64,000 bases of DNA from Aristolochia californica (lineage: Eukaryota > Streptophyta > Magnoliopsida > Piperales > Aristolochiaceae). Made by a program: the position numbers and the translations under genes. Shown here one piece after another: positions 10,941 to 21,600 of the stretch. Location of the stretch: positions 10,687,406 to 10,751,405 of the forward strand of contig JARWKL010000007.1 in assembly GCA_029961685.1 (NCBI GenBank), in the 5' to 3' direction. Under the pieces are notes generated by a model, which searched no databases, had not been told where the DNA came from, and worked only from the letters and a program-made list of their open reading frames with translations. The number at the start of each line of letters is the position of its first letter. Positions within the stretch are counted from its first letter, which is position 1.

Positions 10941-11056
10941 ATGTAATGTATTATTGATGTGATAAATTTCAGTACCTTGAAGAGTGGATCGTTGTTGAAG
11001 TTCTTAAAGTACTTGACGTATGTCATCTGGAGAAGAGGAATCACCGAGGGTGGACC

Positions 11057-11068
11057 TGTCTAATACCA
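11057..11068 (-). promoter_or_regulatory. Primer binding site, initiator-Met-tRNA type
   Basis: On the minus strand, three bases after the 5' LTR end, the sequence is TGGTATTAGACA. This matches the usual plant initiator methionine tRNA primer site TGGTATCAGAGC at 9 of 12 positions, including the first six. The position just downstream of the 5' LTR is right for minus-strand DNA priming. Confidence 0.85.
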
Positions 11069-11071
11069 CGT

Positions 11072-11481
11072 TGTTAGGATCCTCATGAGCCATGGATCTT
11101 GTCACCCTCCTCTCTTCTCTTCCTTCCATTGCCTTGCTTGACGTTGAGATGGAATGAGGGAATTATGGATATTGAATTTCGGAAAGGAATTGGGGAAAAA
11201 CGGGAGAGAGCTTGAAGGAGCTCTTGACCTGTTTATCTAATTTACTTTAGCTAAAGTAGATTCAATTCATATCTCTCATTACCCTAGCCGTCCCCTTAAA
11301 TAGGGTTGAGGACGCCCAAAACACTAAAGATCCCTTGGGTCAATGTTTCAAACCAATAAATGCTAAACCAACCCAAACCAAAGACAAAACCAAACCAAAA
11401 AAAATTACATGGAAATTGAAAAACACATTCATTAATTTCCTACGCCTGTTGGTAACTCGTGATGCTATAGAGTCCATAACA
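11072..11481 (-). repeat. 5' LTR of the retrotransposon
   Basis: This 410-bp copy of the left LTR starts TGTTAGGATCCTCATGAGCC and ends GAGTCCATAACA on the plus strand. By eye it differs from the other LTR at about 15 positions, mostly transitions, plus a 14-15 bp gap near 11185 and one single-base indel. It lies upstream of gag and the primer binding site in the coding direction. Confidence 0.95.
11296..11302 (-). promoter_or_regulatory. Candidate TATA-like motif in the 5' LTR
   Basis: TATTTAA on the minus strand is at the same LTR position as in the other two LTR copies. If it is the promoter, transcription would run leftwards through gag-pol. This is inferred from motif and position only. 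Confidence 0.42.
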
Positions 11482-11486
11482 CAATC
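11482..11486. repeat. Target-site duplication, right copy (CAATC)
   Basis: CAATC follows the right LTR and matches 6254-6258. The satellite monomer resumes with CATAAGTCATTTC. Confidence 0.95.
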
Positions 11487-14400
11487 CATAAGTCATTTCA
11501 TAAAACAATATAGCCCGTTACACATGATTGACCGATAAATCACTTTACAATCATCTATAATTGTTAGGTCAGCTTTTTGGTAAATGGGCTTTTATAATGG
11601 CTTGTTTGGCTTGGGTATATATCCCACCGCTTCCAAACTTGAGAATTTAATTAGGTTTAGATCCATAGGTCATCTGCATCTTTAATATGTATCAAGCATG
11701 CATATCCACATTTAAAATATGTGCATGATCCATTAGAAATCTCTTTCTTTTAAAGTTCCAAGCTATCAGGGTTGAACTAGTGGAATTATCAAAACTTGGA
11801 TATCAAAACTTTTGAGTTCACTTGTGGTGTGTGAAAAAATTTTCTTTGCTTACAATTGTTTTTTTTCTAATTTTTTTGCATACATAAACTCTAATATTTT
11901 CATTTTTTTGTGATCTTATCTTTTTTGTTGACGAGAGATAAAGGGAAAAGTGAAAACTCAAGTTTTTATTTTTAAGGAAAAAGTATACATCTAAAATGGA
12001 AGCGCACAAATGTAGAGAGAGATAATTCCAAAAAGTTTATGTAACTTTTAGGGATTTTAAACTCTTTCTAGTTTTTATATATCAAGTTTTACAATCGTCG
12101 GGAAACAAAGGGGTAGGCAGGGGAATTTTTAGCTGATTGTTGACTACGAATCAAGAAGTCATTTCTTACAACAATATAGCTTGTTACGCATGATTGATCG
12201 ATAAATCACTTTACAATCATCTATGATTGTTAGGTAAGCGTTTTTGAAAATGGGCAAAATAATGGCTTGTTTGGTTCGGGTAAGTATCCCACGACACCCA
12301 TACTTGAGAATTTAATGAGGTTTGGATCCATAGGTCATCTGCATCTTTAACATGTTTCAAGCATGCATATCCACATTTAAAACATGCGCAGGATAAATTA
12401 GAAATCTCTTTCTTACAAAATTCCAAGCTATCGGGGTTGAACTAGTGGAATTTCCTAAACTTGGATATCAAAACTTTTGTGTTCATTTGTGGTGTGTCAA
12501 TAAATTTTATTTGATTACATTTGTTGTTGTTCTAAATTTTTTGCATACATAAACTCTAAAATTGTTATTTTGTTGTGATCTTATCTTTTTTGTAGACGAG
12601 AGATAAAGGGAAAAGTGAAAACTCAAGTTTTGATTTTTAAGGAAAAAGTATACATCTAAAATGGAAGCGCACAAATGTAGAGAGAGATAATTCCAAAAAG
12701 TGTCTGTAAATTTTAGGGATTGTAAACTCTTACTAGATTTTATATATCAGGTTTTGCAATCGTCGGGAAACGAAAGGGGAGGCAGGGAAATTTTTAGCTG
12801 AGTGTTGACTCCCAATCCGTAAGTCATTTCTTATAAAAATATAGCCAGTTGCGCATGATTGACCGATAAATCACTTTACAATCAACTAAGATTGTTAGGT
12901 CAGCTTTTTTTGTAAATGGCCAAAATAATGGCTTGTTTGGCTCATGTGAATATCCCACTGCACCCAAACTTGAGAATTTAATGAGGTTTGGATCCATGGG
13001 TCATCTGCATCTTTAACTTGTTTCAAGCATGCATATCCATATTTAAAACTCGTGCATGATCAATTAGAAATCTCTTTCTTATAAAAGTCAAAGCTATCAG
13101 GGTTGAACTAGTGGAAATTCCCAAAGTTGGATATCAAAACTTTTGTGTTCATTTGTGGTGTGTGAATAAATTTTCTTTGCTTACTTTTGTTGTAGTTCTT
13201 ATTTTTTTGCATACATAAACTATAAAATTTTCATTTTGTTGTGATCTTATCTTTTTTGTTTACTAGAGATAAAGGGAAAAGTGAAAACTTAAGTTTTGGT
13301 TTTTAAGGAAAAAGTATACATCTAAAATGGAAGCGCACAATTGTTGAGAGAGATAATTCCAAAAAGTGTCTGTAACTTTTAGGGATTGTAAACTCTTTCT
13401 AGTTTTATATATCAGGTATTCCAATCGTCGGGAAACTAAGGGGGAGGCAGGGGAATTTTTAGCTGAGTGTTGACTCCCAATCCATAAGTCATTTCTTACA
13501 AAAATATAGCGTGTTACACATGATTGACCGATAAATCACTTTACAATCATCTATGATTGTTAGAACAACCTTTTTTTAAATGGGCTTTTATAATGGCTTG
13601 TTTGGCTCGGGTAAATATCCCATCGCACCCAAACTTGAGAATATAATTAGGTTTGGATCCGTAGGTCATCTGCATCTTTAAGATGTTTCAAGCATGCATA
13701 TCCACATTTAAAACATGTCTAGGATCAATTAGAAATCTCTTTCTTATAAAATTCAAAGCTATCAAGGTGAACTAGTGGAATTTACCAAACTTGGATATCA
13801 AAATTTTTGTGGTCATTTGTGGTGTGTGAATAAATTTTCTTTGCTTGAATTTGTTGATTTTCTAAAATTTTCCCATGCAGAAACTCTAAAATTTTCATTT
13901 TGTTGTGATCTTATCTTTTTTGCGGACGAGAGATAAAGGGAAAAGTGATAACTCAAGTTTTGATTTTTAAGGAAAAATTATACTTCTAAAATGGAAGTGC
14001 ACAAATGTAGAGAGAGATAATTCCAAAAAGTGTCTGTAACTTTTAGGGATTGTAAACTCTTTCTAGTTTTTATATATCAGGTTTTGCAATTATCGAGAAA
14101 CAAAGGGGGAGGCGGAGGAATTTTTAGTTGAGTGTTGACACCCAACCCATAAGTCATTTCTTACAAAAAAATAGCCCGTTACATATGATTGACCGATAAA
14201 TCACTTTACAATCATCTATGATTGTTAGGTCAGCTTTTTTATAAATGGGCTTTTATAATGGTTTGTTTGGCTTGTGTATGTATCCCCCCACACCCAAACT
14301 TGAGAATTTAATGAGGTTTGGATCCGTAGGTCATCTGCATCTTTAACATGTATCAAGCATGCATATCCACATTTAAAACATGTGCAGGATCAATTAGAAA

Positions 14401-15170
14401 TCTCTTTCTTATAAAGTTCCATGCTATCAGGTTTGAACTAGTGGTATTTCCCAAACTTGGATATCAAAACTTTTGAGTTCACTTGTGGTGAGTGAAAAAA
14501 ATTTCTTTGCTTACACTTGTTGTTGTTTTACATTTTTTGCATACATAAACTCTAATATTTTCATTTTGTTGTGATCTTATCTTTTTTGTTGACGAGAGAT
14601 AAAGGGAAAAGTGAAAACTAAAGTTTTGATTTTCAAGGAAAAAGTATACATCTAAAATGGAAGCGTACAAATTTAGAGAGAGATAATTCCAAAAAGTGTC
14701 TGTAACATTTCGGGATTGTAAACTCTTTCAAATTTTTATATATCAGGTTTTGCAATCGTCGGGAAACAAAGGGGGAGGCGGGGGAATTTTTAGCTGAGTG
14801 TTGACTCCCAACCCATAAGTCATTTCTTACAAAAATATAGCTCGTTACGTATGATTGACCGATAAATCACATTATAATCATCTATGATTGTTAAGTAAGT
14901 TTTTTTTTGTAAATGGGCATTTACAATCCCTTGTTTGGCTCGGGTAAATATCCCAGAGAACCCAAACTTGAGAATTTAATGAGGTTTGTATCCGTAGGTC
15001 ATCTGCATCTTTAATATGTTTCAAGCATGCATATCCACATTTAAAACATGTGCAAGATCAATTAGAAATCTTTTTCTTATAAAATTCCAAGCTATCAGGG
15101 TGGAACTAGTGGAATTTCCCAAACTTGGATATCAAAACTTTTGTGTTCATTTGTGGTGTGTGAATAAATT
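11487..15170 (+). repeat. Satellite array, subfamily A, right of the retrotransposon
   Basis: The array continues the same monomer interrupted at 6258. Landmarks fall near 11687, 12352, 13018, 13683, 14348 and 15016, a very regular spacing of 665-668 bp. The monomers keep the A diagnostics GATCTTATCTTTTTTG and GATTTTTAAGG, and GAAGCGCAC in most. The 66-residue open frame at 15016-15228 is part of one monomer and is not considered a gene. Confidence 0.95.
14761..14784 (+). repeat. G-rich box of the monomer (representative copy)
   Basis: Within DNA of about 70% A+T, each monomer has one guanine-rich segment. Here it comprises GGG, then GGGGG, GG and GGGGG separated by short spacers (positions 14761-14784). 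It is present in nearly all monomers with small changes, and in the B subfamily the spacer after the first GGG is all A. The run pattern could support a two-layer or bulged G-quadruplex. It lies about 10-25 bp upstream of both retrotransposon insertion points in the monomer. Confidence 0.75.
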
Positions 15171-15620
15171 TTCCATGCTTACATTTTTTGTTGTTCTAAA
15201 TTTGTTACATACATGCTTAAATTTCTAAATTCCAAAAACTATCTATAAATTTTTGGGATTGCAAACTCTTTCTAGTTTTTATATATCATGTTTTCCAATC
15301 GTCGGGAAAAAAAGGGGGAGGCAGGGGAATTTTTAGCATAGGGTTGACTCCTAATCCATAAGTCATTTCTTACAAAAATATAGCCCGTTACACATGATTG
15401 ATTGATAAATCACTTTACAATCATCTATGATTGTAAGGTCAGCTTTTTTATAAATGGGCAAAATAATGGCTTGGTTGCTCAGGTAAATATCCCACCACAC
15501 CCAAACTTGAGAATTTAATGAGGTTTGGATCCATAGGTCATCTGCATCTTTAACATGCTTCAAGCACGCATATCCACATCAAAAACATGTGCAGGATCAA
15601 TTACAATCATCTATGATTGT
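15171..15620 (+). repeat. Truncated monomers at the A/B subfamily boundary
   Basis: Two irregular units interrupt the regular spacing. At about 15215-15230 the text jumps from the ACATACAT segment directly to CTAAATTCCAAAAACTATC, losing about 130 bp. At about 15600, GGATCAATTACAATCATC joins the middle of one unit to the near-palindrome segment and then directly to GTAAACTCATTCTGG, losing over 300 bp. Landmark spacing falls to about 539 and 358 bp. B-type monomers start immediately after. No gene is visible. Confidence 0.85.
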
Positions 15621-18600
15621 AAACTCATTCTGGTTTTTATATATTAGGTTTTGCAATTGTTAGGAAAAAAAGGGGGAGGCGGAGGAATTTTTAGTTGAGT
15701 GTTGATTCCCAATCCATAAGTCATTTCTTACAAAAATATAACCCGTTATGGAAGATTAATAGATAAATCACTTTACAATCATCTATGATTGTTAGGTCAG
15801 TTTTTTTGTAAGAGGGCAAAATAAGGGCTTGTTTCGCTTGGGTAAATATCAACTGCACCCAAACTTGAGAATTTATTGAGGTTTGGATCGATAGGTCATT
15901 TGCATCTTTAACATATTTCATGCATGCATATCCACATTTAAAACATGTGCAGGATCAATTAGAAATCTCTTTCTTATAAAATTCCTAGCTATCAGGCTTG
16001 AACTAGTGGAATTTCCAAAACTTGGATATCAAAATTTTGTGTTCATTTGTGCCGTGTGAATAAATTTTCTTTGTTTGCATTAGTTGTTGATCTAATTTTT
16101 TTGCATACATAAACTCTAAAATTTTCATTTTGTTGTGATCTGTTTGCCTAATTGTTTTTGTTTACGTGAGATAAATGGAAACGTGAAAACTCAAGTTTTG
16201 ATTTAAGGAAAAAGTATACATCTAAAATGGAAATGCACAAATGTAGAGAGTGATAATTCCAAAAAGTGTCGGTAACTTTTAGGGATTGTAAACTCTTTCT
16301 ACTTTTATATATCAGGTTTTGCAATCGTCGAGAAAAAAGGGGGTGGCGGGGAATTTTTAGCTGATTGTTGAGTCCCAATCCATAAATCATTTCTTACAAA
16401 AATATAGCCCGGTACGCATGAGTGACAGATAAATCACTTTACATTCATCTATGATTGTTAGGTCAACTTTTTTGAAAATGGGCAAAATAATGGCTTTTTT
16501 GGCTTGGGTACATATCCCACTGCACCCAAACTTGAGAATTTAATGAGGTTTGGATCCATAGATCATCTACATCTTTAACATGTTTGAAAAATGCATATCC
16601 ACATTAAAAACATGTGCAAGATCAATAAGAAATCTCTTTCTTATAAAATTCCAAGCAATCAGGGTTGAACTACTGGAATTTCCCACACTTGGATATAAAA
16701 AAACTTTTGTGTTCATTTGTGGTGTGTGAATAAGTTTTCTTTGCATACATTTGATGTTATTTAAAATTTTTTGCATACATAAACTCTAAAATTTTTATTT
16801 TGTAGTGATCTGTTTGCCTTATCTATTTTTTGTTTACGACGGATAAAGGGAAAAGTGAACACTCAAGTTTTGATTTAAGGAAAAAAGTATACATCTAAAA
16901 TGGAAAGGCACAAATGTGGAGATATAATTAAAAAAAGTGTCTATAACTTTTAGGGATTGTAAACTATTTCTAGTTTTTATATAATAGGTTTTGCTATCGT
17001 CATGGAAAAAAAGGGGGAGGAGGGGGAATTTTTAGCTGAGTGTGGACTCCTAATCCATAAGTCATTTCTTAGAAAAATATAGCCCGTTATGCATGATTGA
17101 CTGATAAATCACTTTACAATCATCTATGATTGTAAGGTCAGCTTTTTTATAAATGGGCAAAATAATGGCTTGTTTGCTCAAGTAAATATCCCAACACACC
17201 CAAACTTGAGAATTTAATGAGGTTTGGATCCATAGGTCATCTGCATCTTTAACATGTTTCAAGCACGCATATCCACATAAAAAATATGACTAGGATCAAT
17301 TAGAAATCTCTTTCTTATAAAATTCCAAGCTATCAGGGTTGAACTAGTGGAATATCCCAAACTTGGATATAAAAAATTTTGTGTTCATTTGTGGTGTGTG
17401 AATAAATTTTCTTTGCATACATTTGTTGTTGTTCTAAATTTTTTGAAAACTTAAACTCATAAAATTTTTGTTTTGTTGTGATCTATTTACCTTTTATTTT
17501 TTGTTTATTAGAGATTAAGGGAAAAGTGAAAACTCAAGTTTTGATATAAGGAAAAAGTATGCATCTAAAATGGAAATGCACATATGTAGAGAGTGATAAT
17601 TCCTAAAAGTTTCTATAACTTTTAGGGATTTTAAACTCTTTCTAGTTTTTATATATACGTTTTGCAATCGTTGGGAAAAAAAGGGGGAGGCGGGAGAATT
17701 TTTAGTTGAATGTTGACTCCCTTTACATATGTAATTTCTCACAAAAATATAGCCCAATATGTATGATTGACCGATAATTGACTTTACAATCATCTATGAT
17801 TGTTAGGTCAGCGTTTTTGTAAATGCGCAAAAATAATGGCTTGTTTGGCTCGGGTAAATGTCCCACTGCACCCAAATTTGAAAATTTAAAGAGGTTTGGA
17901 TCCATAGGTGATCTGCATCTTTAACATGTTTCAAGCATTCATATCCACATTTAAAACATTTGCAGGATCAATTAGAAATCTCATTCTTATAAAATTCCAA
18001 GCTATCAGGGTTGAACTAGTGGAATTTACCAAACTTGGATATAAAAACTTTTGTGTTCATTTTTGGTATGTGAATAAATTTGCTTTGCTTACATTTTTTG
18101 TTGTTCTAATTTTTTTTCATACATAAACTCTAAAATTTTTATTTTGTTGTATTCTTTTTGCCTTATCTTTTATGTTTACGAGAGATAAAGGGAAAAGTGA
18201 AAACTCAAGTTTTGATTTAAGGAAAAAGTATACATCTAAAATGGAAATGGACAAATGTTGAGAGAGATAATTTCAAAAAGTATCTATAAGTTTTAGGGAT
18301 TGTAAACTCTTTCTAGTTTTTATATATCTGGTTTTGCAATCGTCGCGAAAAAAAGTGGGAGGCGGGGGGATTTTTAGCTGAGTGTTGACTACCAATCCAT
18401 AAGTCATTTCTTACAAAAATATAGCCTGTTACGCATGATTGACCGATAAATATCTTTAAACTCATCTATGTTTGTTAGGTCTGCTTTTTTTGTAAATGGG
18501 AAAAATAATGGATTGTTTGGCTCGAGTAAATATTTCACTGCACCCAAAATTGTGAATTTAATGAGGTTTGGATCCATAGGTCATCTGCATCTTTAACATG

Positions 18601-21600
18601 TTTCTAGCTTGCATATCCACCTTTAAAACATGTGTAGGATCAATTAGAAATATCTTTCAGATAAAATTACAAGCTATCAGGGTTGAACTACTGGAATGTC
18701 CCAAACTCTGATATCAAAACTTTTGTGTTCATTTGTGTTGTGTGAATTAATTTTCTTAGCTTACATTTGTTGTTGTTCTAATTTTTTTGCATACATAAAC
18801 TCTAAAATTTTTATTTTTTTGTGATCTGTTTGCCTTAGCTTTTTTGTTTAATAGAGATAAAGGGAAAAGTGAAAACTCAAGTTTTGATTTCAGGAAAAAG
18901 TATACATCTAATATGGATATGCCCAAATGTAGAGAGATATAATTCCAAAAAGTGTATGTAACTTTTTGGGATTGTAAACTCCTTCTAGTTTTTAAATATC
19001 ATGTTTCGCAATCGTCGAAAAAAAAGTGGGAGGCAGGGAAATACTTAGTTGTGTGTTCACTCCCAATCCATAAGTCATTTCTTAAAAAAATATAGCCCGT
19101 TACACATGATTGACCGAAAAATCACTTTACAATCTATGATTGTTAGATAAGTTTTTTTGTAAATGGGCAAACTAATTGCTTGTTTGGCTCGGGTAAATAT
19201 CCCACCGAACCCAAACTTGAGAATTTAATGAGGTTTGGATCCATAGATCATCTGCATCTCTAAGATGTTTCAAGCATGTATATCAACATTTAAAACATGT
19301 GCAGGATCAATTAGAAATCTCTTTCTTATAAAATTCAGAGCTATCATGGTTGAACAAGTGGAATTTCCCAAACTTGGGTATCAAAACTTTTGTGTTCATT
19401 TGTGGTTTGTGAATAAATTTTCTTTGCTTACATTTTTGTTGTTTTAAATTTTTTGCATACATAAAGAATATAATTTTCATTTTGTTGTAATATGTTTGCC
19501 TTATCATTTTTGTTTATGAGAGAAAAAGGGGAAAGTGAAAACTCAAGTTTTTATTTAAGGAAAAAGTATACATCTAAAATGGAAATGCACAAATGTAGAG
19601 AGAGATAATTCCAAAAACTGTCTGTAACTTTTAGGGATTGTAAACTCATTCTAGTTTTTATATATCAGGTTTTGCAATCGTTAGGAAAAAAAGAGGAAGG
19701 CGGGGGAATTTTTTGTTGAGTGTTGACTCCCAATCCATAAGTCATTTCTTACAAAAATATAACCCGTTATAGAAGCTTAATAGATAAATCACTTTATAAT
19801 CATCTATGATTTTTAGGTCAACCTTTTTTTAAGAGGGCAAAATAAGGGCTTGTTTCGCTCGGGTAAATATCCCAAAGCATCCAAACTTGAGAATTTATCG
19901 AGGTTTGGATCGATAGGTCATCTGCATCTTTAACATGTTTCAAGCATGCATATCCACATTTAAAACATGTGCAGGATCAATTAGAAATCTCTTTCTTATA
20001 AAATTCCTAGCTATCAGGCTTGAACTAGTGGAATTTCCAAAACTTGGATATCAAAAGTTTTGTGTTCATTTGTGCCATTTGAATAAATTTTCTTTGTTTA
20101 CATTAGTTGGTGATCTAATTTTTTTCCATACATAAACTCTAAAATTTTCATTTAGTTGTGATCTGTTTGCGTAATTGTTTTTGTTTACGAGAGATAAATG
20201 GAAACGTGAAAACTCAAGTTTAGATTTAAGGAAAAAGTATACATCTAAAATGGAAATGCACAAATGTAGAGAGTGATAATTCCAAAAAGTGTCTGTAACT
20301 TTTAGGGATTGTAAACTCTTTCTACTTTTATATATCAGGTTTTGCAATCGTCGGGAAAAAAAGGGGGAAGCGGGGAATTTTTAGCTGAGTGTTGACTCCC
20401 AATCCATAAGTCATTTCTTACAAAAATATAGCTTGGTATGCATGAGTGACAAATAAATCACTTTACATTCATCTATGATTGTTAGGTCAGTTTTTTTTGT
20501 AAATGGGCAAAATAATGGCTTTTTTGATTGGGTACATATCCCACTGCACCCAAACTTGAGAATTTAATGAGGTTTGGATCCATAGATCATCTACATCTTT
20601 AACATGTTTCAAACATGCATATCCACATTAAAAACATGTGCAGGATCAATAAGAAATATCTTTCTTATAAAATTCCAAGCAATCAGGGTTGAACTACTGG
20701 AATTTCCCATACTTGGATATAAAAAAACTTTTGTGTTCATTTGTGGTGTGTGAATAAGTTTTCTTTGCATACATTTGATGTTATTTAAAATTTTTTGCAT
20801 ACATAAACTCTAAAATTTTCATTTTGTAGTGATCTGTTTGCCTTATCTATTTTTTGTTTACGACAAATAAAGGGAAAAGTGAACACTCAAGTTTTGATTT
20901 AAGAAAAAAGTATACATCTAAAATGGAAAAGCACAAATGTGGAGAGAGATAATTCAAAAAAGTGTCTGTAAATTTTAGGGATTGTAAACTATTTCTAGTT
21001 TTTATATAATTGGTTTTGCTATCGTCTGGAAAAAAGGGGGAGGCGGGGGAATTTTTAGCTGAGTGTTGACTTCCAATCCATAAGTCATTTTTATAAAAAT
21101 ATAGCCCGTTATGCATGATTGACCAATCAATAACTTTACAATCATCCACGATTGTTAGGTTAGCGTTTTTGTAAATGGGCAAAATAATGGCTTGCCTAGC
21201 TCGGGTAAATATCCCACCACACCCATACATGAGAATTTAATAAGGTTTGGATCCATATGTCATCTGCATCTTTAACATGTTTCAAGCATGACTATCCATA
21301 TTTAAAACATGTGCAAAATCAAATAGAAATCTCTTTCTTATAAAATTCCAAGCTATCAGGCTTGAACAAGTGGAATTTTCCAAACTTGGACATCAAAACT
21401 TTTGTGTTCATTTGTGGTGTGTGAATAATTTTTCTTTCCTTACATTTGTTGTTGTTCTAAATTTTTTGCATACATAAACTCTAAAATTTTCATTATGTTG
21501 TGATCTTTTTGTCTTATCTTTTTTTTGTTCACGAGAGATAAAGGGAAAGTCAAAACTCAAGTTTTGATTTATGGAAAAACTATACATCTAAAATGGTAAT

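Larger units (their letters stand above)
6259..11481 (-). mobile_element. Ty3/gypsy chromovirus LTR retrotransposon, decayed, complete structure
   Basis: The element is 5223 bp with LTRs of 424 bp (6259-6682) and 410 bp (11072-11481), each starting TG and ending CA on the plus strand. It has a 5-bp CAATC target duplication, a primer binding site at 11057-11068 and a polypurine tract at 6683-6694. Coding runs right to left in the order gag, protease, reverse transcriptase, RNase H, integrase, chromodomain. Integrase after RT places it in Ty3/gypsy (Metaviridae), and the C-terminal chromodomain places it among chromoviruses. The compact 5.2-kb size and apparently single gag-pol frame fit the small plant clades such as Reina, but that clade call is inference. 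Three frameshifts and about 15 stop codons make it non-autonomous. The two LTRs differ at about 15 substitutions plus one 14-15 bp and one 1 bp indel (counted by eye), so it is not a very recent insertion. Confidence 0.96.

Noticed and set aside
6259..11481. An active, autonomous retrotransposon
   Set aside because: Three frameshifts, about 15 in-frame stops and diverged LTRs rule out a functional gag-pol product from this copy.
15016..15228. Recurrent 60-76 aa open frames beginning MFQACISTFKTC... on the plus strand, seen in dozens of monomers
   Set aside because: They are the same monomer segment read repeatedly. Many copies are broken by stops or shifts and there is no codon-level constraint visible, no start context and no homology I recognise. 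They are satellite, not a gene family.
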